DNA from: UMGS1781 sp045650705
GTDB lineage: Bacteria; Bacillota; Clostridia; TANB77; CAG-508
DNA: 44,712 bases
Direction of reading: 5' to 3'
Assembly: GCA_045650705.1 (NCBI GenBank)
Contig: JAZRRK010000051.1
Location: 1 to 44,712 of the forward strand
The translations under genes were made by a program, and so were the position numbers. The notes under the pieces were generated by a model. The model saw nothing but the letters and a program-made list of their open reading frames with translations. It was not told the origin of the DNA and searched no databases. Positions 14,455 through 22,870 of this stretch are shown here, piece by piece; within the stretch, counting starts at the first letter, position 1; each line of letters opens with the position of its first letter.

Positions 14455-16719
14455 ATGGGAAGAAGAAAGAAAAAACAAAAAAATAATTTAGATATACAAG
14501 TAGTAATGCTATTTATAATAAGTATAGTATTAGGAATATTAATATATGGAAAACCAGGTTCTATCGGACAAAATGTAATTCCTTATTTAGAATACGCAAT
14601 AGGTTGGGTACAATATTTAGTACCAATTGCAATATTTGCTGCTGCTGTAGATTTAGCTTGTGAAGAAGATAAAAGAACAATAGCAATTAAAGTTAGTCAA
14701 TATCTAATCTTTGTTATATCAATTGCCATAATTACTACCGTATTTAATGCAGATACAGGTATTGTAGGGAAAAGTTTAACAGATTATATAGTTGGACTAG
14801 TTGGAAAAGCTAGCACAATAATTATTGCATTAGGAGTATTATTAATCCTTGCAGTATTTATGTATGGTATAAAACCAGCTGAAAAAGTAAAAGAAATTGT
14901 TGAGGAAAGAAAAGAAAGAAAATTAGAAAACAGAGAAAATAGAGAACACAGAACTAAAACAAGAGTAAGAGCAGAAATTGAAGAAGAAACTACAGAACCA
15001 AGAATTTCTGGTTTTAAGGAGAATGTAGAGAAATTAAAAGAAAAACAAAGAAGTAAAAAAGAATTAAAAGAACTTGAGAGAAAAGAAGCAGAGGTATTAG
15101 ATAATCAAATAAATATAAAAATGGCAAATGAAAACAATGAAAGCAATGGCTTATTCAAGAAACAAGAAGAAGTTAAAGAAGATAAATCAAAAGAAGTATT
15201 AACATTAGAACACACACTAACAGTAGAAGACCAGAATTATGAATTTCCACCAATAGAATTTTTAAATGAGGGTAAATTAACAGCAAAGAATAGTAAAAAA
15301 GCAATAACAGATACTGCAAGTAAATTACAAAGAACATTGCATAGTTTTGGGGTATCTGCAAAAGTAGAAAATGTATCTGTTGGACCAACAATCACACGTT
15401 ACGAATTGAAACCAGCAGAAGGAGTAAGAGTTAGTAAAATTGCAAACTTATCAGATGATATTGCTTTAAACTTAGCAGCAGAAAGCATAAGAATTGAGGC
15501 ACCAATACCAGGAAAACAAGCAGTAGGAATAGAAATACCAAATAAAGAAAAAGATATGGTAGTTTTAAGAGACATAATCGCAGATGAAAAATTTAAAAAT
15601 GCAAAATCAAAATTAGCATTTGCAGTAGGTCGTGATGCAGCAGGTGAAACAATAGTAGCAGATATAGCAAAAATGCCACACGTTTTAATAGCAGGAAGTA
15701 CAGGTTCTGGAAAGAGTGTATGTATAAATACATTAATTACAAGTATTATATATAAAGCAAAACCAAGTGAAGTAAAACTTGTAATGGTAGATCCAAAAGT
15801 AGTAGAATTATCTGTATATAATGGGATACCACATCTTTTAATTCCAGTAGTAACAGATCCTAAAAAAGCAGCAGGTGCACTAGCTTGGGCAGTGCAAGAA
15901 ATGGTAAATAGATATCATTTATTTGCAGAAAAAAATGTAAGAGATATTTCAGGATATAATGAGGCATTAGAAAAAGAAGGTATAGAGGAGAAATTACCAC
16001 AAATAGTAATAATAATAGACGAGTTAGCAGATTTAATGATGGTAGCTGCAAAAGATGTAGAAGATGCAATTTGTAGATTAGCGCAGATGGCAAGAGCTGC
16101 TGGAATGCACTTAGTAATAGCAACACAAAGACCTTCTGTAGATGTAATTACAGGTGTAATTAAAGCAAATATAGCAAGTAGAATTGCATTTGCAGTAACA
16201 TCAGGAGTAGACTCAAGAACCATATTAGATTCAATAGGTGCAGAAAAATTATTAGGAAAAGGAGACATGTTATTCTATCCATCAGGAACAATAAAGCCAC
16301 AAAGAGTTCAAGGAGCATTTATATCAGATGCAGAAGTAGAAAAAATAGTAACATTCCTAAAAAATAACGGAGGACCATCATATAGTGATGATATATTAGA
16401 AAAAATAGAAAAATCAAATGTATCAGACCAAGAATTAGATGCCGATGAAGAAGATGATACAGACGAATTCTTAATAGAAGCTATAGATATGGCAGTAGAT
16501 ATGGGACAGATATCAGCATCTGGATTACAAAGAAGATTTAAAATAGGATATACAAGAGCAGGAAGAATAATAGACCAAATGGAAGCAAGAGGAATAATAT
16601 CAGGATATGAAGGAAGTAAACCAAGAAAAACATTGATATCAGAAGAAAGATGGCAAGAACTAAAAATGGCAAGACCAACAGATGTGTCTCAGCAAGCTGA
16701 GACAGTTAATAATGAATAG
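14455..16719 (+). CDS. ftsK: DNA translocase FtsK/SpoIIIE
   Basis: A membrane-anchored hexameric dsDNA pump that clears the chromosome from the division septum or into the forespore. The 754-residue product has an N-terminal domain with four membrane helices (about 10-150) and a charged linker (150-270). The motor has Walker A GSTGSGKS (414-421) and Walker B VIIIDELADLM (about 522). The C-terminal winged-helix gamma domain contains SASGLQRRFKIGYTRAGRIIDQME. It starts after GGAAGGAACAAATT. The last dozen codons run into a perfect small hairpin (GTCTCAG-CAAG-CTGAGAC, 16685-16702) and an R7 repeat, so the tail ETVNNE is repeat-derived. Whether it is the division or the sporulation paralogue cannot be decided here. 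Confidence 0.95.
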   Translation: MGRRKKKQKNNLDIQVVMLFIISIVLGILIYGKPGSIGQNVIPYLEYAIGWVQYLVPIAIFAAAVDLACEEDKRTIAIKVSQYLIFVISIAIITTVFNADTGIVGKSLTDYIVGLVGKASTIIIALGVLLILAVFMYGIKPAEKVKEIVEERKERKLENRENREHRTKTRVRAEIEEETTEPRISGFKENVEKLKEKQRSKKELKELERKEAEVLDNQINIKMANENNESNGLFKKQEEVKEDKSKEVLTLEHTLTVEDQNYEFPPIEFLNEGKLTAKNSKKAITDTASKLQRTLHSFGVSAKVENVSVGPTITRYELKPAEGVRVSKIANLSDDIALNLAAESIRIEAPIPGKQAVGIEIPNKEKDMVVLRDIIADEKFKNAKSKLAFAVGRDAAGETIVADIAKMPHVLIAGSTGSGKSVCINTLITSIIYKAKPSEVKLVMVDPKVVELSVYNGIPHLLIPVVTDPKKAAGALAWAVQEMVNRYHLFAEKNVRDISGYNEALEKEGIEEKLPQIVIIIDELADLMMVAAKDVEDAICRLAQMARAAGMHLVIATQRPSVDVITGVIKANIASRIAFAVTSGVDSRTILDSIGAEKLLGKGDMLFYPSGTIKPQRVQGAFISDAEVEKIVTFLKNNGGPSYSDDILEKIEKSNVSDQELDADEEDDTDEFLIEAIDMAVDMGQISASGLQRRFKIGYTRAGRIIDQMEARGIISGYEGSKPRKTLISEERWQELKMARPTDVSQQAETVNNE

Positions 16720-16752
16720 TGAATAATGAAAAATTTATTAATTGTAGGAAAC

Positions 16753-16887
16753 AGCCCAACGCAGGAGTTATATATTTTTTTTGAATAAAAATAGAGACAA
16801 GCCAACGGCTTACGGATTACCTTCGTAGCCATGTCGACTGTTTTTATGAGAACAAAACATATATAACTCCGACGAGATTGGGCGGAT
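16753..16887 (+). repeat. R3 palindromic element, copy 3
   Basis: Starts AGCCCAACGCAGGAG and ends CTCCGACGAGATTGGGCGGA. Its inner arms GAGTTATATAT and ATATATAACTC pair exactly. They differ from copy 1 (GTG...CAC) by compensated changes, so the hairpin is preserved. The core with GCCAACGGCTTACGGATTAC is shared. It lies between ftsK and mtaB. Confidence 0.85.
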
Positions 16888-16909
16888 TTTATATATAAGG
16901 AGAAAAAAT

Positions 16910-18200
16910 ATGCAAAAAAAGGTAGCATTTTACACACTACGGATGCAAAGTAAATCAATATGAAACAAATGCCATAGCACAAAAATTTATAGAAAATGGA
17001 TACAAAAAAGTAGAATTTGAGGAAATAGCAGACATATATGTCATAAACACATGTAGTGTTACAAATATGGCAGACAAAAAATCAAGACAAATTATAAGAC
17101 AAGCAAAACAGCATAATCAAAATGCTATAGTAGTTGCAACTGGATGCTATGCACAAGTAAACAAAGAAGAACTAAAAAGAATTGAAGAACTAGATATAAT
17201 AGTAGGAAATAGCGATAAAGCAGATATTGTAAGTATTGTAGAACAGTATTCAAATAAGTATGAACAGGTACGAAAAATCGAAGAAGAAAAAGAGTTCAAA
17301 GACTTTGGAACAGTAACATATACAGAAAAAACTAGAGCAGTTATAAAAGTACAAGATGGTTGCAATAACTTTTGCTCATATTGCATAATACCTTATGCAA
17401 AAGGAAGAGTGAGAAGTAGAAAACCAGAAAGTGTTATAAAAGAAATACAAGAAATAGTAAGAACTGGAATACAAGAAGTTGTAATAACAGGAATACATGT
17501 TGCATCTTATGGAAAAGATTTTGATGATGGAATAAGACTTATAGACTTATTAGAAGAAATAAATAAAATAGAAGGATTAAAGAGAATGCGTTTAGGTTCA
17601 TTAGAGCCAAATTTAATCACAGAAGAGTTTGTTGAAAGATTAGGAAATGTAGATAAAATATGCGACCATTTTCATCTATCACTTCAAAGTGGATGTGATG
17701 AAACATTAAAGAGAATGAATAGGAAATATACCACAGAAGAATTTGAAAAAGGAGTAAAATTATTAAGAAATAAATTTCCAGAAGTAGCACTAACAACAGA
17801 TATAATAGTAGGATTTCCAGGAGAAACAGAAGAAGAGTTTAATATAACATATGAATTCTTAAAAAAAATAGAATTTAGTAAAATGCATGTATTTAAATAT
17901 TCACCAAGAAAAGGAACTTTAGCTGCAAAAATGAAAGACCAAATAAATCCAGAAACAAAAGAATTAAGAAGTAAAAGATTATTAGAACTATCAGATAAAA
18001 ATGAAATTAGATTTTTAGATAAATATATGAATAAAGAATTAGAAGTTTTATTTGAATCAAAAGAAGATAATAACTATACTATAGGACATACAACAAATTA
18101 CATAGAAGTAAAATCGGTAGGAGAAAATTTAGAGAATAATATTAAAAAGGTTACAATTATAGATAGGGAAGGTCTAATTTTAGTTGGAAAAATTATGTAA
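16910..18200 (+). CDS. mtaB: tRNA t6A37 methylthiotransferase MtaB (apparent one-base frameshift)
   Basis: MtaB is a radical-SAM enzyme that converts t6A to ms2t6A at position 37 of tRNAs. The start ATG 16910 (after AAGGAGAAAAAAT) gives MQKKVAFYTL. The family motif TLGCKVNQYET then resumes in another frame from GGA 16941, as if C16940 were an extra base. Downstream all is normal: NTCSVTNMADKKSRQ, ATGCYAQ, the radical-SAM CxxxCxxC (CNNFCSYCIIPYAKGRVRSR) and a C-terminal TRAM region. Corrected length is ~430, as expected. If the shift is real, the surviving ORF from ATG 17067 (377 aa) has lost the first cysteine of the second cluster. Sequence error is more likely. Confidence 0.88.
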
Positions 18201-18254
18201 TATTATTGTAATAATTTTGTAACACAAATGTTAAAATTTTCTTGCAAAAAACTA

Positions 18255-18283
18255 TTGATTATTATAGAAAAATGTAGTATAAA
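18255..18283 (+). promoter_or_regulatory. Promoter of the 18366 gene
   Basis: TTGATT (18255-18260), 17 bp and TATAAA (18278-18283). The 83-base leader to the start shows no recognisable riboswitch. Confidence 0.45.
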
Positions 18284-18365
18284 TTTATAAGAAGATAAAA
18301 GAGATTAGCAATATATTTATACTAAAGAAGATCTCAAAATACTGTAAAAGGGAGGAAAAATAGTA

Positions 18366-18719
18366 ATGAAAGAAGTATCAAAATTTATTCCAATGGAAGG
18401 TAATGGAGAAATAACAGGTGAAAATACTGGTGTAGGAATAGAAAATGCAGGAAAAATAGGAAATAGTGGAATGGAAAAAGAAAACTACTCTGCTTTTAGA
18501 GTATGCAATGCTAGCGGAGCAAACTTACCAGCAAAACCATCTTTCTGGTCAAAACTAAAAGGTGTTCTATCTTATGAAATAAAAGTTGAATTAACACCAT
18601 ATCAACAAAAAATTGAAGATGAAATAAATGAATTTTTACATAAAGAAATTACATGGCAAAGTTTCAAAAATTTCCTATTCCAAGAAGTAGAAATAACTTA
18701 TGGAAAAAAGAATAAATAG
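18366..18719 (+). CDS. Conserved-looking protein of unknown function
   Basis: 117 residues with a strong GGGAGGAAAAATAGT ribosome-binding site. The N-terminal ~60 residues are Gly/Asn/Glu-rich and probably disordered (EGNGEITGENTGVGIENAG). The C-terminal ~55 (FWSKLKGVLSYEIKVELTPY... onward) look like a compact helical domain with several aromatics. There is no signal peptide, no membrane helix and no catalytic motif. It has its own promoter and is followed by a hairpin and a small acidic ORF. I do not recognise the family. Confidence 0.7.
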   Translation: MKEVSKFIPMEGNGEITGENTGVGIENAGKIGNSGMEKENYSAFRVCNASGANLPAKPSFWSKLKGVLSYEIKVELTPYQQKIEDEINEFLHKEITWQSFKNFLFQEVEITYGKKNK

Positions 18720-18725
18720 AATTTG

Positions 18726-18761
18726 TTAAGGGTATAATTTATTTTATAATTATGCCCTTAA
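18726..18761 (+). other. Hairpin between two small genes
   Basis: TTAAGGGTATAATT and AATTATGCCCTTAA pair around a TATTTTAT loop. There is no U-tract, so it may be a weak terminator, a processing site or a stabiliser rather than a full stop. Confidence 0.55.
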
Positions 18762-18787
18762 TAAATATGAACAGCTAGGAGGTTATT

Positions 18788-18940
18788 ATGGACGAAAAAG
18801 AAGATATAGAAGTTGTTCTAGATGACTCTGGAGAAAATTTAGAAATATCTCCAGTATATGAACATCTAAATGTTGCAAAACCAAAGCCAAAAGAAGATAA
18901 AAAAAACATAATAATACCAGAAATAAAAGAAAAAAAGTAA
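18788..18940 (+). CDS. Small acidic protein of unknown function
   Basis: A 50-residue ORF, MDEKEDIEVVLDDSGENLEI onward, preceded by a near-perfect ribosome-binding site AGGAGGTTATT. The first half is acidic and the last 20 residues are lysine-rich (KPKPKEDKKN ... KEKK). No membrane helix or cysteine is present. The strong ribosome-binding site and its position just downstream of the 18366 gene suggest a real, possibly co-transcribed, short gene. The function is unknown. Confidence 0.6.
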   Translation: MDEKEDIEVVLDDSGENLEISPVYEHLNVAKPKPKEDKKNIIIPEIKEKK

Positions 18941-18966
18941 AAAAATATATTTTTTTACTTTTTTCC

Positions 18967-18995
18967 TTGACAAAACCATAAAAAGTAGTTATAAT
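18967..18995 (+). promoter_or_regulatory. Promoter of the tRNA-Met gene
   Basis: TTGACA, 17 bp, TATAAT is a consensus sigma-A promoter. The -10 ends 12 bp before the mature tRNA 5' end. Confidence 0.85.
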
Positions 18996-19007
18996 AGAAT
19001 AGTTCAT

Positions 19008-19084
19008 GGCGAGATAGCTCAGTTGGCTAGAGCATCCGGTTCATACCCGGCAGGTCGGCGGTTCAAATCCACCTCTCGCTACCA
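19008..19084 (+). tRNA. tRNA-Met (CAT), elongator type
   Basis: 77 bases with an encoded CCA. The acceptor stem GGCGAGA pairs with TCTCGCT (G1-U72). The D arm is GCTCAGTTGGCTAGAGC, the anticodon loop TTCATAC, and the T arm has GGTTCAAATCC. G1-U72 and the overall sequence match Bacillus elongator tRNA-Met rather than initiator tRNA. The outermost anticodon-stem pair looks mismatched (T-C). A single-gene transcript with its own promoter and terminator. Confidence 0.95.
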
Positions 19085-19112
19085 AGGCACTGAATTATCA
19101 GTGCCTTTTTTT
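19085..19112 (+). terminator. tRNA-Met terminator
   Basis: AGGCACTGA-ATTA-TCAGTGCCT followed by seven T, directly after the CCA end. Confidence 0.9.
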
Positions 19113-19185
19113 GTTATGTTGATTTTATATAGTAATATTAAGAATTACAAAGTTAGCTATCTTGCTACTTACATTAAATGATAAT

Positions 19186-19298
19186 TAGTTAATAGTGAAA
19201 AATGAATAGTGAATAGTTAATAGTACAAACTTGCCCCTAATTTTTCTAATTGGATTTTGCTTCTATACTCTTCACTATTCACTATTCGTTCTTCACTC
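19186..19298. repeat. R7 runs of GAATAGTGAA-like repeats around a spacer
   Basis: TTAATAGTGAAAAATGAATA... (19188-19224) on one side and its inverted form TTCACTATTCACTATTCG (about 19271-19288) on the other side of AACTTGCCCCTAATTTTTC could pair into a long imperfect hairpin. Related runs occur at 16707-16731 and 25673-25712. This is low-complexity repeat DNA between tRNA-Met and the tmRNA 3' end. Confidence 0.6.
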
Positions 19299-19315
19299 TT
19301 GCCTTTAGGCAAGTT

Positions 19316-19670
19316 TGGTGGAGATGGAGGGAGTTGAACCCTCGTCCAATATTCTATTCATATAAACTTCTACGAGTGTAGTTTATTATTAGAGTTCCTA
19401 AAATTCTTGCAAATAAACACGCTTAAATTTTAGTAGTCTTTAAAATTACCCATTATTTCCAAAGACAAGAAATAACTTTGTTTCCTACTTTAGTCGACGC
19501 TTTATCTGTAACAGTAGGCTTTACAGTAAAACGACGTTGCAACTTAGGCAGCGTATGCTAATTTATTATCAGCGTTTATTTTTAATTTCGCTTTTTTATA
19601 GTGGCCAAAGCGACCATCCACTACTCGCTATTCATACTTCAAAAATACCGTCGAAACCAAATACATCCCC
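19316..19670 (-). ncRNA. ssrA: tmRNA (SsrA)
   Basis: tmRNA rescues ribosomes stalled on broken messages and tags the nascent peptide for proteolysis. It is 355 bases on the minus strand. The 5' end GGGGATG pairs with CATCTCC before ACCA to form the tRNA-like acceptor. The T arm is GGTTCAACTCC, and the 5' part has the usual TTTCGACGG. The tag ORF (19591-19544) appears to encode AKLKINADNKLAYAA and a TAA stop; the exact resume codon is inferred. The ending LAYAA instead of LALAA is slightly unusual but hydrophobic as needed. Its protein partner SmpB is encoded at 33172. Confidence 0.95.
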
Positions 19671-19683
19671 ATGTACATATTAT

Positions 19684-19712
19684 ATTATACTACTTTTTAA
19701 TTAAATATACAA
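19684..19712 (-). promoter_or_regulatory. Promoter of ssrA
   Basis: On the minus strand TTGTAT (19712-19707), 17 bp and TATAAT (19689-19684), ending 13 bp before the tmRNA 5' end. Confidence 0.7.
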
Positions 19713-19737
19713 TAAATAAAGTAAAATTTTAAAAGAC

Positions 19738-19766
19738 TAGACAAAAAGTAAAAAAAATGATATAGT
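19738..19766 (+). promoter_or_regulatory. Promoter of the UDP-sugar pyrophosphorylase gene
   Basis: TAGACA (19738-19743), 17 bp and TATAGT (19761-19766), 32 bp before the ATG. Confidence 0.5.
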
Positions 19767-19798
19767 ATCTAAGTATGTTTTCAAAAGGAGGACCGATA

Positions 19799-21025
19799 AT
19801 GGACAAAATAAAAGAAGCTTGCATAAAATTAAAAAAATATAATCAAGAGCATATTAAGGTAGAAAATGAAGAATTAGCAAATCAAATATTAAATATAAAT
19901 TTTGAACAATTAAAAGATTTATATGAACAAACTGAACATACAGTAGAAGAAAATATAATAAACAATATAGAACCAGTAAAAGCTATGAATCCGGATAGAA
20001 TTTCTGAACAAGAGTTAAATGAATATATAAAAATTGGAGAAGAAAAAGTTAAATCAGGTAGATATGCGGTGGCAATAATGGCAGGAGGACAAGGAACAAG
20101 ATTAGGGCATAAAGGACCAAAAGGTACATATACATTAACTTTGGATTCAGAGGATAAGTCTTTATTTCAAGTAATAATAGAAAAGTTAAAAGACGCACAA
20201 AATAAATATTCGATAGAATTACCATGCTATATTATGACAAGCCCTGAAAATAATAATGAAACTATAGAATTCTTTGAAAAAAACAATTATTTTGGCTATA
20301 AAAAACAAAACATAATGTTTTTTAAACAAGAAGAAAGACCATTATTAGATGAAAACGGCAATATAATAATGGGAGAGGATCATTTAGTAAAGTTAGCATC
20401 AGATGGAAATGGTGGAATATTCTATTCAATGGCAGAAAAAGGTATTTTAGACGATATGAAGAAAAGAAATATTGAATGGGTATTTATTGGATCGGTTGAC
20501 AATTTATTAGTAAAATATGTAGATGTTTTACTATTAGGATTAGCAATAAAGAAAAATACTAAAATTGCTACAAGAACAATAATAAAGAATAGTCCGTACG
20601 AAAAAGTTGGAGTGCTTTGTAAACAGAATGGAAAAATTAAAGTAATTGAATATACAGAGATTCCAGAAGAGATGAGAAACGCTGTAGATGATAATGGAGA
20701 AATGATATATGGTGAATCTCATATTATGTGTAATTTATTCAATATAGAAGCAATAGAGAGAGCAAGTACAAAGGAATTAAAATATCATGTAGCAAAGAAA
20801 AAAAGTACATATATTAATGAAAATGAAGAATTAATAACACCTAAAGAACCAAATTGCTATAAGTTTGAGAAGTTTATCTTTGATAGTTTTGGATTATTTG
20901 ATGAAATTGCTATATTAAGAGGAAAAAGAGAAGAAGATTTTGCACCAATAAAAAATGCTACAGGTCCAGATAGCCCAGAAACAGCGAAAAAAATGTATGA
21001 AGAATTTTTAAAATTAAAAGCATAA
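19799..21025 (+). CDS. UDP-sugar pyrophosphorylase (UDPGP / UDP-GlcNAc pyrophosphorylase type)
   Basis: A cytoplasmic nucleotidyltransferase forming a UDP-sugar from UTP and a sugar 1-phosphate. The 408-residue protein carries the UDPGP-family signature MAGGQGTRLGHKGPKGTY (about residues 91-108). Further family blocks include DGNGGIFYSM and EWVFIGSVDNLL. This fold is the eukaryotic-type UAP1/UGP2 family, distinct from bacterial GalU and GlmU. Sequence alone does not decide between glucose- and GlcNAc-1-phosphate; the LGxxGPKG form fits UAP1-like enzymes. ATG 19799 is chosen because AAAAGGAGGACCGATA lies just before it. Confidence 0.85.
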   Translation: MDKIKEACIKLKKYNQEHIKVENEELANQILNINFEQLKDLYEQTEHTVEENIINNIEPVKAMNPDRISEQELNEYIKIGEEKVKSGRYAVAIMAGGQGTRLGHKGPKGTYTLTLDSEDKSLFQVIIEKLKDAQNKYSIELPCYIMTSPENNNETIEFFEKNNYFGYKKQNIMFFKQEERPLLDENGNIIMGEDHLVKLASDGNGGIFYSMAEKGILDDMKKRNIEWVFIGSVDNLLVKYVDVLLLGLAIKKNTKIATRTIIKNSPYEKVGVLCKQNGKIKVIEYTEIPEEMRNAVDDNGEMIYGESHIMCNLFNIEAIERASTKELKYHVAKKKSTYINENEELITPKEPNCYKFEKFIFDSFGLFDEIAILRGKREEDFAPIKNATGPDSPETAKKMYEEFLKLKA

Positions 21026-21064
21026 ATTTTACAAAAATTCCAATAATACTAAAGAGGTTTTGGT

Positions 21065-21934
21065 ATGAAAGTAAAAACGGGAAGAAATGTAATAAAAGCA
21101 AAACGAATATTATTAGATTTATTAAAACTAGCAATAGGTACAGCAATTATGGCAATAGGAATAGATTTGTTCTTATTGCCTTGTCAGCTTTCAACAGGAG
21201 GTTTTTCGGGAATAGGTACAGTATTATACTATATATTTGGATTATCTGTGGGAACAACAATGCTAGTATTAAATATTCCATTGTTTTTAGTTGCATATTT
21301 TAAAATTGGAAAAAAATTTTTTGTAAATGCAATAATAGGAACAATATTATTATCATACTTTTTAAATATTTTCGAAAATTTAAAACCTATTACAACTGAT
21401 AGATTTTTAGCATTTTTATATGGTTCTATTATAGTCGGCATAGGAACAGCAATAGTATTAAAAGCGAATGCATCAACAGGAGGAACAGAATTATTAGCTA
21501 ATGTAATAAGAAATTATAAACCACACTTAAAAACAGGAACATTAATAGTAATTCTAGATACAATTATAATTACTGCCAATACAATATTTTTTAAAGACAT
21601 AGAAGTAGCCTTATATTCAGCATTAGCTATATACGTTATGGGTAAAATACTAGATATATTCTTTGAGGGAATTGACTTTTCAAAAATGTTACTTATAATA
21701 TCTCCTAAGTGGGAAGAAATATCAGAGAGAATAAATAGAGAACTAAGAAGAGGTACTACTTCATTATATGGACAGGGAATGTATAAAAAAGAAGAAAAGA
21801 AACTTCTATTATGTGTAATGTCTAGGAATGAAGTAAGAGAAGCAAGAATGATAATAGAAGAAGTTGATCCAAATGCATTTTTGATAATAACAAATGCAAG
21901 GGAAGTTTATGGAGAAGGATTCAAAGAAACGTAA
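21065..21934 (+). CDS. YitT family membrane protein (DUF2179 C-terminal domain)
   Basis: A 289-residue membrane protein with five or six helices in residues ~15-200, including the family's first-helix sequence AIMAIGIDLFLLPCQLSTGGFSGIGT. A soluble C-terminal DUF2179 domain follows (about 210-289, LCVMSRNEVREARMIIEEVDPNAFLIITNAREVYGEGF). YitT proteins are widespread in Firmicutes, often in several paralogues, and their transport role is not established. The start has only a modest ribosome-binding site (AGAGG). It is 40 bp after the upstream gene and may be co-transcribed. The R6 hairpin begins 5 bp after the stop. Confidence 0.9.
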   Translation: MKVKTGRNVIKAKRILLDLLKLAIGTAIMAIGIDLFLLPCQLSTGGFSGIGTVLYYIFGLSVGTTMLVLNIPLFLVAYFKIGKKFFVNAIIGTILLSYFLNIFENLKPITTDRFLAFLYGSIIVGIGTAIVLKANASTGGTELLANVIRNYKPHLKTGTLIVILDTIIITANTIFFKDIEVALYSALAIYVMGKILDIFFEGIDFSKMLLIISPKWEEISERINRELRRGTTSLYGQGMYKKEEKKLLLCVMSRNEVREARMIIEEVDPNAFLIITNAREVYGEGFKET

Positions 21935-21938
21935 TAAT

Positions 21939-22027
21939 CAGGACATGGGGACGTAGTTTTTGTCCATAGGGTTTCACCCAGTTGTTACTGCAAACCCTAT
22001 GGACGAAAACTACGTCCCCGTGTCCTG
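21939..22027. repeat. R6 long hairpin between convergent genes
   Basis: CAGGACATGGGGACGTAG... pairs over 36 bases with ...CTACGTCCCCGTGTCCTG. Only two positions are non-Watson-Crick, both G-T type. The loop is ~17 bases. It is more GC-rich than its surroundings and fills the gap between yitT and the minus-strand OB-fold gene. It may act as a bidirectional terminator, but its length and sequence mark it as a dispersed repeat. Confidence 0.85.
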
Positions 22028-22033
22028 AACATT

Positions 22034-22573
22034 TTAGTATAATACTGCAGTAGGAATATAAGTGTCATCTGGTGGATAAGCAAATTCATCAGATGGCTTT
22101 TCTATTTTATTAATTTTAGTTATTTTAATAACAGGTATATCTCCGTGATAATTTCCTTTTGAAATTTCTCCTGTAATTTCAACCCAACTTCCATCAGCAT
22201 AATCTTCCGCCTTATTAAAAGAACATAAAAAACCAACAATTAATTTTTTTTCACTATTTGGTACTATCATATCTCTTGCAAGTACAAATTGATTATCTGA
22301 AAAATCTAAATTTCTATAAACATATCCAGAAAAACAAATTTTTTGACCAATATAACTATCTAAATTTTCATATACACTTTTTAATACATTTGTATAATTA
22401 TTAGCTTCTATGTAAGCAACATCTGGTTCAGGAATCCTATCTCTAACTTCAAAACTATTGCTAAAAATTCTATAAAGAGATAGTAAAAAGAATATAACAA
22501 CAATAATGGAAATAACAATAAGTGAAATTTTAACAATATTTTTACTATTTAATTTAACATTATAAATAAACAT
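22034..22573 (-). CDS. Membrane-anchored OB-fold protein (TIGR03943/YcgQ C-terminal-like)
   Basis: 179 residues: a short cytoplasmic N-terminus, one membrane helix (about 14-37) and an extracytoplasmic domain. That domain contains YIGQKICFSGYVYRN, NQFVLARDMI and GSWVEITGEI, the beta-strand pattern of the OB-like domain at the C-terminus of TIGR03943 (YcgQ/DUF1980) proteins. The permease partner usual for that family (YcgR/DUF318) is not nearby, and the usual N-terminal helices are reduced to one. GCGAGGTATATTT precedes the start. The function is unknown; a metal-linked membrane role is known for relatives but is not shown here. Confidence 0.65.
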   Translation of the reverse strand: MFIYNVKLNSKNIVKISLIVISIIVVIFFLLSLYRIFSNSFEVRDRIPEPDVAYIEANNYTNVLKSVYENLDSYIGQKICFSGYVYRNLDFSDNQFVLARDMIVPNSEKKLIVGFLCSFNKAEDYADGSWVEITGEISKGNYHGDIPVIKITKINKIEKPSDEFAYPPDDTYIPTAVLY

Positions 22574-22592
22574 AAATATACCTCGCTTTATA

Positions 22593-22770
22593 TCAATACA
22601 TTTAAATCAATAATCTGAAAGTGAAGGGTTCGCACGGGTGAGTATAGAAGTTCTAAGTGGATTTTATGGAAAATGTTCATAAATGAAAGGGTGCCATAAA
22701 AGACACATAGAACTTCTACGAACAATAGTAAGACAACTGAACTTGAAGATTATTAATTTAAATGTATTGA
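22593..22770. repeat. R5 long inverted-repeat element
   Basis: The outer arms 22593-22616 and 22747-22770 pair over 23 of 24 bases (TCAATACATTTAAATCAATAATCT). The interior carries a second inverted pair, TAGAAGTTCTA and TAGAACTTCTA. No ORF is seen. It is a 178-bp MITE-like element between the divergent OB-fold gene and secA, ending 36 bp before the secA -35. It is the only copy in the window. Confidence 0.8.
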
Positions 22771-22805
22771 ATAGTTGACTTTTTACTTAATTCTATGTAA
22801 AAATC

Positions 22806-22834
22806 TTGAAAGATATGATAAATTATGATATAAA
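22806..22834 (+). promoter_or_regulatory. Promoter of secA
   Basis: TTGAAA (22806-22811), 17 bp and TATAAA (22829-22834), 37 bp before the ATG. Confidence 0.55.
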
Positions 22835-22870
22835 TGTATAAATATTAAACTTTTAGAAAGAGGGTTAAAC

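Noticed and set aside
17067..18200. mtaB starting at ATG 17067
   Set aside because: About 50 conserved residues, including TLGCKVNQYET and NTCSVTN, lie upstream and an authentic start with a ribosome-binding site is at 16910.
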